Shown: positions 7,208 to 15,762, counted from the stretch's first letter. The stretch: DNA of 64,000 bases from Hymenobacter sp. BT18 (GCF_012273015.1 NZ_CP050954.1:3636001-3700000), one strand, 5' to 3'. Notes: generated by a model from the letters alone, not told the origin. Translations and numbers: made by a program.

Positions 7208-8542
7208 ATGTCTAAAATCTGGCTTATCGTGCAGCGCGAATACCTCACCCGCGTACGCAAAAAGAGCTTTATCATCATGTCCCTCATTGGGCCACTGCTC
7301 ACGGTGGCGTTCATCGCCGTGCCGGTGCTTATCGCCAAAATGTCGGGCGACGATAAGGTGGTAGCCGTAGCCGATGCCGGCAACCTGTTTGCCGATAAGC
7401 TCCCGGATGCCAAGGACGACATCCGCTTCGTGCGTAGTACCCCCGACCTGGCGCAGGCCAAGAGTGACTTCAAAGCCGGGAAGTTCGACGCGTTGGTGTA
7501 CATCCCAAAGCTCGACCTCACGAATCCCACCGGCTTTCAGGTTTTCTCCCGTAAGGGGCTGAGCGTGTCGCTCGAAAACGATATCAACCGCGCCATTAAC
7601 CAGCAGATTGAAAACCGGCGGCTGGCTCAGTCTGGTATCGACCGGGCAACCCTGGATAAGCTCAAGGCCAATGTGGATCTGGAAACGGTGACGCTGAGCG
7701 ACACCGGCGAGAAAAGCTCCAGCTCCGGCGTGAGCACCGCGGTAGCGTATCTCTGCGGTTTTCTCATCTACATGTTCATTTTCATGTATGGGGTACAGAT
7801 TATGCGCGGGGTAATGGAGGAAAAAACCAACCGTATTGTGGAAGTAGTAATTTCCTCCGTGAAGCCCTTTGAGCTAATGATGGGCAAAGTGCTGGGAATT
7901 GCGGCCGTGGGTTTTACCCAATTGGCCCTGTGGGTGCTGCTTTCGGTAGGCATCAGCACGGCTATGGCGGGCTCGCTCAGCCCCGAAAAAGTGGTGCAGG
8001 ACCGGGCGGACCGGGCCACGGCCATCGTGCGCCCTGATACGGTGAAGGACAAAGCGGCTAAGCAGGACAACGTGGCGGTGAAAATGATGACGGCCTTCCG
8101 CAATTCGGACCTGAATGTGCCGCTTATTGTGGCGTGCTTCCTGTTTTACTTCCTCGGCGGCTACCTGTTCTACGGTTCGCTGTTTGGGGCTATTGGCTCG
8201 GCCGTGGACAGTGAAACTGACACGCAGCAATTTATGCTGCCGGTCACCATGCCGCTGATACTCACCTTCGTGGTATCGCAGGCCATCCTCACCACCAACC
8301 CCAATGGCACCGTGGCGGTCTGGATGTCTATCATCCCCTTTACTTCACCTATTGCCATGGTCATGCGGCTACCATTCGGGGGAGTGCCCATGTGGCAGTT
8401 GGGCTTATCCATTGCTCTGCTCATTGGCGGCTTCGTGTTCACTACCTGGCTGGCGGGCCGCATTTACCGCGTGGGCATCCTTATGTACGGCAAGAAAGTA
8501 AGCTACGGGGAGCTGTCGAAGTGGCTGTTCTACAAAGGGTAA
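7208..8542 (+). CDS. ABC-2 type permease (NatB-like)
   Basis: A 444-residue inner-membrane subunit partnered with the ATPase just upstream. An N-terminal helix (about residues 20-42, SFIIMSLIGPLLTVAFIAVPVLI) is followed by a large extracytoplasmic region of about 130 residues. A cluster of five or six further helices starts at the VAYLCGFLIYMFIFMYGVQ segment (about 178). The RGVMEEKTNRIVEVVISS motif after the second helix is characteristic of ABC-2 permeases of this type. A long soluble loop with charged residues (about 258-300) interrupts the helices. A strong terminator closes the operon. Confidence 0.92.
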   Translation: MSKIWLIVQREYLTRVRKKSFIIMSLIGPLLTVAFIAVPVLIAKMSGDDKVVAVADAGNLFADKLPDAKDDIRFVRSTPDLAQAKSDFKAGKFDALVYIPKLDLTNPTGFQVFSRKGLSVSLENDINRAINQQIENRRLAQSGIDRATLDKLKANVDLETVTLSDTGEKSSSSGVSTAVAYLCGFLIYMFIFMYGVQIMRGVMEEKTNRIVEVVISSVKPFELMMGKVLGIAAVGFTQLALWVLLSVGISTAMAGSLSPEKVVQDRADRATAIVRPDTVKDKAAKQDNVAVKMMTAFRNSDLNVPLIVACFLFYFLGGYLFYGSLFGAIGSAVDSETDTQQFMLPVTMPLILTFVVSQAILTTNPNGTVAVWMSIIPFTSPIAMVMRLPFGGVPMWQLGLSIALLIGGFVFTTWLAGRIYRVGILMYGKKVSYGELSKWLFYKG

Positions 8543-8571
8543 AGGGTAGTAGCCTGATCTGACGCTCTTAC

Positions 8572-8603
8572 AAGCCCCACAGCTCGCCGCTGTGGGGCTT
8601 TTT
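8572..8603 (+). terminator. Terminator after the ABC permease
   Basis: Perfect 11-base stem AAGCCCCACAG/CTGTGGGGCTT with a 7-base loop, running into five Ts. Confidence 0.9.
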
Positions 8604-8640
8604 GCTGATACCCGGTTGTCTTGTTCGTAGCAGGTTGCTT

Positions 8641-8676
8641 GTACCGCTGCTTTGGGAAGATCCAAAACAGCGGTAC
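8641..8676. repeat. Hairpin GTACCGCTG...CAGCGGTAC
   Basis: Arms GTACCGCTGCTTTGG (8641-8655) and CCAAAACAGCGGTAC (8662-8676) pair at 14 of 15 positions around a 6-base loop. There is no T-run, so it is not a simple terminator. Confidence 0.75.
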
Positions 8677-8846
8677 CCTATCTCGCCTCTGCTTGTACAT
8701 ACCTTTTCGCTTTCCGGACAAACCATGTACAACGGCAAAACGAGTGGGTACAAGTATTGTCGAAACCTTCTACTGCTTGTACAGCCCATAGCCCGGAAAG
8801 GCTGGGCCGGAACGCGTATCTTGCTCCTGCCTTAGAATAAACTGCT

Positions 8847-9332
8847 ATGTTCAAAAATATACCCCGATTGGGCTTGTGGCTGGCCCTGCTGCCGCTGGCC
8901 GCCTGCCAGGATAAACTCGAAGAGCTGAAAGATGCCACCCGCTTTTCGGTGGCGTTGCGCGTGAAAGGGGAGAACCTGACCGGGCTGGGAGCGGAAATGG
9001 ACTATGTTTCTACCCGCAATACCCTTACCAAGCCCGAGGCAGGGCCCAGCGGCCACCATACCTACGCCATTTCCGCCGATACCACGTACCAGTTGGGCGA
9101 GTTCGGCGTGTACGACGATGTGCTGGCCACCATTGTGCTCCGTAAAGCTACCTGCGACGCCACCACGCACCCCCGCCCAGGCAGCTACCTGAAGCTCGAT
9201 ATGCTGGTAAACGGGGTGGTGTACGATACCGAAACGCTGAGCAGCACGTCTGGGGCGCAGGTTACCTGCACACCCTACTGGACCATCAGCGTGGGGCCAA
9301 CCTCCGATGGCGACAGTGACTGGGATGATTAA
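8847..9332 (+). CDS. Small predicted lipoprotein of unknown function
   Basis: A 161-residue protein with a lipoprotein signal peptide: a hydrophobic stretch ends in LAAC with Cys20 as the likely lipidated residue. The mature part is mostly beta-strand-like. It contains cysteines in KATCDATTH and QVTCTPYW that could form a disulphide, and the last residues are acidic (SDGDSDWDD). I recognise no family. The next gene, ChaN-like, overlaps its stop by 8 bases, so the two are probably made together and may act at the same envelope site. Confidence 0.8.
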   Translation: MFKNIPRLGLWLALLPLAACQDKLEELKDATRFSVALRVKGENLTGLGAEMDYVSTRNTLTKPEAGPSGHHTYAISADTTYQLGEFGVYDDVLATIVLRKATCDATTHPRPGSYLKLDMLVNGVVYDTETLSSTSGAQVTCTPYWTISVGPTSDGDSDWDD

Positions 9333-10209
9333 GCGCCGCATCATTTGGGCGTTGGCCCTTTGTCTGCTGGCGGTGCCTAGTATGCAGGCCCAGGACCGGC
9401 CCGCTTACCGCCTGTTCACGGCCAAAGGCAAGCCCGTAAGCTTCGGCACGATGCTGAAAGACCTGGCCAGTGCCGAAGTGGTGCTGTTCGGGGAGCAGCA
9501 CAACGACCCCATGGCGCACTGGCTGGAGCTACAGGTAACCAGGGAGCTGGCCCAGCGCAAAACCGGGCAGTTGGTGCTGGGGCTGGAAATGTTTGAGCGC
9601 GACGTGCAGCCCCTGGTGCAGCAGTACAACACCGGCGAGCTACCCGACCAGGCCTTCGAAGAGCAAAGCCGCCCCTGGCCCAACTACGCCACCGACTACA
9701 AACCGCTGCTCCAACTGGCCCGCCAGCAAAAGTTTGCGGTAGTGGGCACCAACGTGCCGCGCCGCTACGCCTCGCAGGTAGCCAAAGGCGGCCTTGTGGC
9801 CCTGGAAAGCCTGCCGGCCGAAGAAAAAGCCTGGCTGGCCCCACTGCCCATCACCGTTGACTTCACGCTGCCCGGCTACGCCAACATGGCTAAGATGTTT
9901 GGCGGTGATGCCGCCCACGCAGCCGGGGTGCAGAATATCATCCAGGCTCAGGCCCTGAAGGATGCGACCATGGCCTACTTTATCCGTCAGAGTCGCCAAC
10001 CCGGCCAGCTGCTACTGCATATCAATGGCAGCTACCACTCGGATAACCACGACGGCATTGTGTGGTACCTGCGTCAGGCCGAGCCGGCCCTCCACATCCG
10101 CACCATCAGCACCGTTACCCAGGAGCAGCTCCAGAAGCTGGATAAGGAAAATCTACAAAAAGCCGATTTTGTGCTGGTAGTGCCGGCCGATATGACGAAG
10201 ACGTACTAA
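9325..10209 (+). CDS. ChaN-like (DUF399) secreted protein, possibly haem/iron-related
   Basis: I chose the ATG at 9325, giving 294 residues and a clean signal peptide (MIKRRIIWALALCLLAVPSM then QAQ). The ATG at 9307 would only add MATVTG. The family hallmark VVLFGEQHNDPMAHWLE lies near residue 50, and conserved histidines follow in NGSYHSDNHDG. ChaN of Campylobacter is a haem-binding surface lipoprotein linked to iron uptake, but here the signal lacks a lipobox. The start overlaps the preceding lipoprotein gene by 8 bases (ATGATTAA). Family assignment is good; the haem role is inferred from relatives. Confidence 0.85.
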   Translation: MIKRRIIWALALCLLAVPSMQAQDRPAYRLFTAKGKPVSFGTMLKDLASAEVVLFGEQHNDPMAHWLELQVTRELAQRKTGQLVLGLEMFERDVQPLVQQYNTGELPDQAFEEQSRPWPNYATDYKPLLQLARQQKFAVVGTNVPRRYASQVAKGGLVALESLPAEEKAWLAPLPITVDFTLPGYANMAKMFGGDAAHAAGVQNIIQAQALKDATMAYFIRQSRQPGQLLLHINGSYHSDNHDGIVWYLRQAEPALHIRTISTVTQEQLQKLDKENLQKADFVLVVPADMTKTY

Positions 10210-10257
10210 GTATTGTTCAGCTCACTTTTCTCTGCGCAAGATGAGAAGGGGTAACAG

Positions 10258-10291
10258 AAAAGCCCCGACAACCAAAGTTGCCGGGGCTTTT
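10258..10291. terminator. Bidirectional terminator between the ChaN-like gene and erpA
   Basis: AAAAGCCCCG and CGGGGCTTTT arms with an inner CAAC/GTTG stem. A-run and T-run on either side allow it to serve both convergent genes. Confidence 0.88.
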
Positions 10292-10318
10292 GCTTATACA
10301 AAATTTTAAAAGAAGTGC

Positions 10319-10666
10319 TTACGCCGAGAACGAAGAACCGCAGCCGCAGGTGCTCTTAGCCTGGGGATTGTTGAAGACAAAGCCACGGGCATTCAGGCCG
10401 TCCTGAAAGTCAACTTCCATGCCCATCACGTACATGGCGTGCTTCTTATCCATCACCAGCCGAACCCCGTCCAGGTCGAAGGTCTCGTCCTGTTCCTTGG
10501 GTTTGTCGAAGCCCAGCAGGTAGCTCAGGCCCGAGCAGCCGCCGCCCTGCACGCCCACGCGCAGGCCATATTCGGCCGGGACGTTCTTGTCACGGAGAAT
10601 GTTTTTCACCTCTTCCAGCGCCCGGGGCGTGAGGTTGATGGGAGCAAGTTTCGTGGCGGTTGCCAT
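10319..10666 (-). CDS. erpA: Iron-sulphur cluster carrier, IscA/ErpA (HesB) family
   Basis: A 115-residue A-type carrier that delivers Fe-S clusters to apoproteins. The start MATATKLAPI at 10666 is chosen; the upstream in-frame extension has no family similarity and runs through the promoter box. The three cluster cysteines are present: GGGCSGLSY in the middle and CGCG near the C-terminus. ErpA, IscA and SufA cannot be separated from one sequence, so the symbol is provisional. A TATCTTTG box on the minus strand at 10696-10703 sits 29 bases before the ATG. Confidence 0.92.
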   Translation of the reverse strand: MATATKLAPINLTPRALEEVKNILRDKNVPAEYGLRVGVQGGGCSGLSYLLGFDKPKEQDETFDLDGVRLVMDKKHAMYVMGMEVDFQDGLNARGFVFNNPQAKSTCGCGSSFSA

Positions 10667-10695
10667 AGTGTGTGCAGTAGAAGAAAAGTAGGCGG

Positions 10696-10703
10696 CAAAG
10701 ATA
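10696..10703 (-). promoter_or_regulatory. Candidate -7 box (TATCTTTG) for erpA
   Basis: Read on the minus strand the sequence is TATCTTTG, an exact TAnnTTTG match, 29 bases before the ATG. No convincing -33 TTG was seen. Confidence 0.5.
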
Positions 10704-10776
10704 CAACGCCGGAAGCTGCCATACCACATTCCGGTTTGGAGCTATAACACGCAGCTAGCCCCGCTGGTTCAACGTA

Positions 10777-10784
10777 TATCTTTG
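10777..10784 (+). promoter_or_regulatory. Candidate -7 box (TATCTTTG) for the gene at 10836
   Basis: Exact TAnnTTTG match 51 bases before the ATG at 10836, divergent from the erpA box. No clear -33 TTG. Confidence 0.45.
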
Positions 10785-10835
10785 CACGCCTTCTGCTCTC
10801 GTTTGTCTTCATCTTTTTCTTCTCTTTCTCCTTTT

Positions 10836-11372
10836 ATGGATACTTCCACGTACGTTTTCGACCTGCTAAAAATTATTCTGCCGGCCATTATTGTGGGAGG
10901 AGCCATTATCTGGCTGGTACAGCAGCACCTGGAAAAAGAGCAGCAACGCCGGCTGATTGAGCTTCGCCTCGAAAACAGCAAGACCACCTTGCCGCTCCGT
11001 TTGCAGGCCTATGAACGCATCACGCTGCTGCTGGAGCGCATTACCCCCAACAATCTGTTGGTTCGCCTCAGCAGCGCCGGACAAACGGCGGCCGACTACC
11101 ATCGGCTGTTGCAGCAGGAAATCCGGGCCGAGTACGAGCACAACCTGAGCCAGCAGCTGTACATGAGCCCCGAAACCTGGGAATACGTGAAGCAAGCCAA
11201 GGAAAATATCCTGACGATGGTAAACCGCGCTTACCATGCCCTGCCAACTCCACAACAGGCGCGGGGCACGGAACTGGCCAAGCGCGTGCTGGAAACCATG
11301 ATGGTAGAAGAAACCGACCCCACGGCCCAGGCGCTGCTGGCTGTAAAGCGCGAAGCCGCCAGCCTGTTTTGA
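10836..11372 (+). CDS. Membrane-anchored protein of unknown function
   Basis: A 178-residue protein starting MDTSTYVFDLLK; the ATG at 10836 is preferred over 10782, which lies at the promoter. One N-terminal helix (about residues 8-28, LLKIILPAIIVGGAIIWLVQ) anchors a cytosolic, mostly alpha-helical domain rich in Gln, Glu and Leu (HLEKEQQRRLIELRLENS). No enzymatic motif or cysteine pair is seen. I recognise similar small membrane proteins in Cytophagales but no named function. It stands alone, divergent from erpA, and ends at a very long hairpin shared with bshA. Confidence 0.82.
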   Translation: MDTSTYVFDLLKIILPAIIVGGAIIWLVQQHLEKEQQRRLIELRLENSKTTLPLRLQAYERITLLLERITPNNLLVRLSSAGQTAADYHRLLQQEIRAEYEHNLSQQLYMSPETWEYVKQAKENILTMVNRAYHALPTPQQARGTELAKRVLETMMVEETDPTAQALLAVKREAASLF

Positions 11373-11377
11373 ATATA

Positions 11378-11451
11378 TTAATGGGGTTGAATGTGCTAAG
11401 GTGATAATGGTTGTTCTTTCATTAGCACCTCAGCACATTCAACCCCATTAA
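11378..11451. repeat. Long hairpin between convergent genes
   Basis: Twenty-base perfect arms (TTAATGGGGTTGAATGTGCT and its complement, 11378-11397 and 11432-11451) extend inward to about 32 bases with only two mismatches, leaving a loop of about ten bases. It fills nearly the whole gap between two converging genes and may act as a bidirectional terminator, although it lacks a T-run. Confidence 0.85.
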
Positions 11452-11456
11452 CACAT

Positions 11457-12596
11457 TTATAAATTAGCCATTACCGAGTCGATAGCGCGCTGGTAGCAGG
11501 CTTCGTAGAGCGGAACGATTTTGTCGGTAGCAAATAGCTCGGCGTGGGCCCGGGCAGCGGCTTTGAAGCGCGGCAGGTTTTCGTCGGCCAGCACGTACAG
11601 GGCGTTTTTTACCATATCATCTACGTCGCCTACCTGGCTGACCATGCCGGTCAGGCCATGCTCGTTCAGTTCCGGAATACCGCCGGCATCGGTGCTGATG
11701 ACGGGTACTTCGCACGACATGGCCTCCAGGGCAGCCAACCCGAAGCTTTCTTTCTCGGAAGGCATCAGGAACAGGTCCGACACGCTCAGCACTTCTTCCA
11801 CGGCTTCGAGCTTACCCAGGAAGCGCACATCGTGGCTGGAGAGGCCCAGGTCGCGGCATAGCTTCTCGATGCGGGGTCGGTCGGGGCCGTCGCCCACCAG
11901 CAGCAGCTTGGCGGGCACCTGCTGCCGCACGCCATCGAAGATGCGCACCACGTCTTCCACCCGCTTCACCGAGCGAAAGTTGGACGTATGAATCAGCAGC
12001 TTTTCCCCATCGGGGGCAATAGCGGCTTTGAAGTGGCTCTTGTCCTGCTTTTTGAAGCGGGTAAGATTGATGAAGTTGGGAATCACCTCGATGTCCTTTT
12101 CAATGGCGAAGTACTCGTAGGTTTCCTTGCGCAAATCCGCTGAAACCGCCGTTACGCCATCCGACTGGTTGATGCTGAACGTAACCACCGGCTCGTAGCT
12201 GGCATCCTTGCCTACCAGAGTAATATCGGTGCCGTGCAACGTGGTGATGATGGGCACCCGGATGCCTTTGGTAAGCAGAATCTGCTTAGCCATAAAGGCT
12301 GCGGAGGCGTGCGGAATGGCGTAGTGCACGTGCAGCACATCCAGCTTCTCATTCTGCACAATATCCACCATTTTGGAAGCCAGCGCCAGCTCGTAGGGTG
12401 GGAACTGAAACAGCGGATACGCCGGCACAAACACCTCGTGGTAGAACAGGTTCTCGTTGAAGAAGTCGAGCCGTACGGGCTGGCTGTAGGTGATGAAGTG
12501 CACGCGGTGACCTTTCAGGGCCAGGGCTTTGCCTAGTTCAGTGGCTACTACGCCGGAGCCGCCGAAGGTGGGGTAGCAGACAATGCCAATGTTCAT
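11457..12596 (-). CDS. bshA: N-acetyl-alpha-D-glucosaminyl L-malate synthase BshA
   Basis: A 379-residue GT4-family glycosyltransferase that joins GlcNAc from UDP-GlcNAc to malate, the first step of bacillithiol synthesis in the cytosol. The N-terminus MNIGIVCYPTFGGSGVVATELG is diagnostic for BshA, followed by DVLHVHYAIPHASAA. The C-terminal donor-site motif is seen in SEKESFGLAALEAMSC. Length matches the family. The GH3/beta-lactamase fusion lies upstream in the same direction, an arrangement I recall from other Bacteroidota. The later bacillithiol genes bshB and bshC are not in the window. Confidence 0.93.
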   Translation of the reverse strand: MNIGIVCYPTFGGSGVVATELGKALALKGHRVHFITYSQPVRLDFFNENLFYHEVFVPAYPLFQFPPYELALASKMVDIVQNEKLDVLHVHYAIPHASAAFMAKQILLTKGIRVPIITTLHGTDITLVGKDASYEPVVTFSINQSDGVTAVSADLRKETYEYFAIEKDIEVIPNFINLTRFKKQDKSHFKAAIAPDGEKLLIHTSNFRSVKRVEDVVRIFDGVRQQVPAKLLLVGDGPDRPRIEKLCRDLGLSSHDVRFLGKLEAVEEVLSVSDLFLMPSEKESFGLAALEAMSCEVPVISTDAGGIPELNEHGLTGMVSQVGDVDDMVKNALYVLADENLPRFKAAARAHAELFATDKIVPLYEACYQRAIDSVMANL

Positions 12597-12782
12597 GAGA
12601 TGGATGCTTTAGCAGGAGCGGGCGTGGAGCAAAGGCGCCCGGTGGGAGGTGAGTAACAGGAAATACAGCGGATAACACCGAAAGCTGCACCTTACAAAAA
12701 AACTGGCGGCGAATCATCTGGGAAGATGGTCCGCCGCCAATCGGCAAAATCAGTTAAGAAGCGCAGAACGCAGGACAACAGA

Positions 12783-15737
12783 TCATGTTTTCTGTAAGGA
12801 CTTGTAGATAACGTCGTGGATGCGCGTACGGATGTTGAGCTGACGCAGCTTGTTGTTACCCGCGTCGGGGTACACCCGATTGGAAAGAAAGATATACACG
12901 ATTTTGTTTTCGGGGTCCATCCACACGCAGGTGCCCGTGAAGCCGGTGTGGCCGAAGGTGCTGGCGGGGGAGAGGTTGCTGGTGGGTCCTTCGGGCTTGC
13001 TAGGGTCGCCGTGGTCCCAGCCCAGGCCGCGGCGGTTGCCAGCTTCCGTAGAGCGGGCAAACTCGGCCACTACCGGGCTCTGGAAGTACCGCTGTCCGCC
13101 GTAGCGGCCATTCTGCAGGTTCATCTGCATGAGGATAGCCAGGTCATTAGCATTCGAGAACAAGCCGGCGTGCCCACTCACGCCGCCAATCATGGCGGCG
13201 GCTTGGTCATGCACGGTGCCTTGCACCAGCGTGTGGCGGTAGTAGGTGTCGTTTTCGGTGGGCGCAATGCAGGACTTGGGAAACTTATCCAGCGGGTGGT
13301 AAGTCATCGTAGCCAGCCCCAGCGGGCCGTAGATGTTTTCCTGCAGGAACTTCTCAATGGGCTGGCCCAGCAGCTTCTCGCTCAGTCGCTTGAGTACGAT
13401 AAAGCTCAAGTCGCTGTACTCAGCCGGGTACTTGCCTTTTACTTTCGGCAAAAGCCCCGAGCGTACCGTCCACACCCACATGGAGTCCTCGGCCGATTTG
13501 GTGCTGTAGGTGCCGGGCACTACCTCGCGCGGAAACGCGTCGGTGCGGGTGCTGGCGTAGAAGGTGGGCTTGAGGCCGGTTTTGGTCACCGTCCGCTCCC
13601 AGAAGGGAATGCCGGGCTTGAGGCCGGCCTGGTGGAGCAGTACGTCGCGCACCACCATATCCTTCTTATTGGAGTTCTTCAGCTCGGGCAGGTAGTCGGA
13701 GAGCTTGGCGTCGAGGTTCAGCTTACCTTGGTCTTTCAGGTACATGATGGCCTGCAGGGTACCCGCCACTTTCGTTACCGAGGCAATATCGTAGAGCGTG
13801 GAGCTGGTAACGGGGTTAGCTTTATCGTAGGTGGTATAGCCGTAGCTTTTCTCATACACCACTACGCCGTCTTTGGCTACCAGAATCTGTCCACCCGGGG
13901 AGGCCGCGTAGGCCACGGTTTCGAGGGCAATGTTGTCGATCTGGGCCAGGATACGCGAATCCATGCCAACACTCTCAGGTGTACCGTAGCGCAGGCGCCG
14001 GAAGTCAGGCGTAGGCAGGCCGGTGCCAGCTTTCAGGTTTTCCGAAACTGTAACGGGCAGCTGGCCTTTAGCGGGCAGGGCTCCGAACAGGATTTGTGGT
14101 ACCACCAGCTGCGAAGCCGCGTTGTCTTCGTAGCCGCACACCAGCGTCCGGGCGCTTTCCAGGTATTTCAGCGCGTAGGCATTGCCCATGGCCACTACCA
14201 CCACTTTTTGCTTGGGGTTGGCCTGCAGGCGCTGAATAAAGCGCAGTGCCCCTTCGCCCAGCCCGTAGCTGTGCGTGGGCGTGTTGTTCATGCTGTGCAG
14301 GCTCACCACCACCGTATTATAAGGGGCCAGGCGGCTCACCAGCCGGTCGAAGGTAGAGTCGGGGGCGTAGCGGTTGGGTACGGCATAGGTGGCACAGGGC
14401 AGGTAGTTGCCCATGGTCTGGCCCAGCACGTTGCCAACCGGGGCACCAATGGCAATGGAAGCCATGCGTAAGGTGTCAAGCCGGTGGAAGGGCAGCAGGT
14501 CGTCCTGGTTTTTGACCACCGTAATGGCGTGCTCGTAGATGCTCTGCTGTACAGCACGGCTCAGGGGCCGGTTCAGGTTTTCAGTCAGGCGCGCTACATC
14601 TACTGGCTGGTAACGGTTAAGCCCGGCCCAGAACTTGGCCCGCAGGATCTTGCGTACCCGGTAGTCGATGTCCTCCTGGGAAATGCGGTTGGCCGCCACC
14701 ATCTCCTTGATCTTCTGGACGGCCATGGGCACATCCTCCGAGAACAGCAGCACGTCGTTGCCCGCCATCAAGGCTAGAGCATCCAACTCACCGGCCTTAT
14801 ACAGGTTCGAGACGCTCTTCATGTTGAGCGCATCGGTGAACACGAGGCCTTTATAATTCATCTTCTCCTTCAGCAGCCCTGTAACAAGGTTGCGCGAAAG
14901 GGTAGTAGACTGGGTGCGGAGCGTGTCGAACAGCGGCATGTACAAGTGGGCCACCATCACGCCCATCACGCCGGCTTCAAACGATTTCTGGAAGGGGTAG
15001 AGGTCTACACTCGACAAGCGCGCCATGTCGGTATTGATAACCGGCAGGGCTACGTGCGAATCCGTATCGGTGTCGCCGTGGCCGGGGAAGTGCTTGGCTA
15101 CGGCAATAACGCCGTGGTCCTGCAGGCCCCGCACGTAGGCTACGCCCAGCTTGGCTACGTCTTCCTTGCTTTCGCCGAAGGAGCGGTTGCCAATAACCGG
15201 GTTCGACGGATTGGAGTTGACGTCCATCACCGGCGAGAAACTCACGTGCACGCCCAGGGTTTTGAGCTTGAGGGCAATTTCGCGGCCCATCTGGTACACG
15301 TACTGGTCGTCGTCCATGGCACCCAGCGTCATCTGCTTGGCGAAGTGCATGCTGGAATCAAGGCGCATGTCGAGGCCCCATTCTGCATCCATGGCAATGA
15401 GCAACGGCACCTGGGCGGTGCTCTGGTAACGGTTGGTGAGCAGAGCTTGCCGGCGGGGGCCACCTTGCAAAAACATCAGCCCGCCAATGTTGTAGTTCTT
15501 GATCAGGAACTCCAGGTACTGGGCGTGCTTGCGGTCCTTGTTGGAATAAGCCGCGACCATAAACAGCTGCCCGAGGCGCTGGTCGGGGGTGAGCGAGGTG
15601 AAAACGCTATCTACCCACGACTGCTCGGCGGCGCTGGACGGCCGAATGTCCTTGTCCTTAGGGGCAGAAGATGAAATGATTAGACCCGTAAAGGCGAGAA
15701 AAACCAGTAAGAGCCTAATTCGAAAATCCTTTAGCAT
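12783..15737 (-). CDS. GH3 beta-N-acetylglucosaminidase fused to a serine beta-lactamase-like domain
   Basis: A 984-residue exported protein with an N-terminal hydrophobic signal (about residues 8-24). Residues ~35-385 form the GH3 catalytic domain: the NagZ-type motif AKHFPGHGDTDTDSH and the nucleophile region FTDALNMKSV are intact. Residues ~400-580 are the second GH3 domain. From ~610 a class C beta-lactamase/PBP-type serine hydrolase follows, with SVTK as the SxxK motif, YSD in place of YxN, and HTG near the end. The fusion probably acts on peptidoglycan fragments in the periplasm: one domain cuts sugars, the other may act on peptide or ester bonds. bshA follows in the same direction. Confidence 0.92.
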   Translation of the reverse strand: MLKDFRIRLLLVFLAFTGLIISSSAPKDKDIRPSSAAEQSWVDSVFTSLTPDQRLGQLFMVAAYSNKDRKHAQYLEFLIKNYNIGGLMFLQGGPRRQALLTNRYQSTAQVPLLIAMDAEWGLDMRLDSSMHFAKQMTLGAMDDDQYVYQMGREIALKLKTLGVHVSFSPVMDVNSNPSNPVIGNRSFGESKEDVAKLGVAYVRGLQDHGVIAVAKHFPGHGDTDTDSHVALPVINTDMARLSSVDLYPFQKSFEAGVMGVMVAHLYMPLFDTLRTQSTTLSRNLVTGLLKEKMNYKGLVFTDALNMKSVSNLYKAGELDALALMAGNDVLLFSEDVPMAVQKIKEMVAANRISQEDIDYRVRKILRAKFWAGLNRYQPVDVARLTENLNRPLSRAVQQSIYEHAITVVKNQDDLLPFHRLDTLRMASIAIGAPVGNVLGQTMGNYLPCATYAVPNRYAPDSTFDRLVSRLAPYNTVVVSLHSMNNTPTHSYGLGEGALRFIQRLQANPKQKVVVVAMGNAYALKYLESARTLVCGYEDNAASQLVVPQILFGALPAKGQLPVTVSENLKAGTGLPTPDFRRLRYGTPESVGMDSRILAQIDNIALETVAYAASPGGQILVAKDGVVVYEKSYGYTTYDKANPVTSSTLYDIASVTKVAGTLQAIMYLKDQGKLNLDAKLSDYLPELKNSNKKDMVVRDVLLHQAGLKPGIPFWERTVTKTGLKPTFYASTRTDAFPREVVPGTYSTKSAEDSMWVWTVRSGLLPKVKGKYPAEYSDLSFIVLKRLSEKLLGQPIEKFLQENIYGPLGLATMTYHPLDKFPKSCIAPTENDTYYRHTLVQGTVHDQAAAMIGGVSGHAGLFSNANDLAILMQMNLQNGRYGGQRYFQSPVVAEFARSTEAGNRRGLGWDHGDPSKPEGPTSNLSPASTFGHTGFTGTCVWMDPENKIVYIFLSNRVYPDAGNNKLRQLNIRTRIHDVIYKSLQKT

Positions 15738-15762
15738 CTACTCCCGTTATGGTGGCCTACAA

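Larger units (their letters stand above)
8543..8846. other. 304-base gene-free stretch with hairpins
   Basis: No credible gene is present. After the terminator there is a 15-base near-perfect hairpin (8641-8676) and four CTTGTAC/GTACAAG words at 8638, 8692, 8748 (inverted) and 8776. The word GTACCCTAT at 8673-8681 also occurs in the stretch before the ECF sigma gene (4736-4744). Confidence 0.75.

Noticed and set aside
12816..14471. A 551-codon open frame on the plus strand opposite the GH3/beta-lactamase gene
   Set aside because: It lies wholly inside a well-supported gene, has no recognisable domain, and its residues (Val, Gly, His, Gln-rich) are what GC-rich codon bias produces on the opposite strand.
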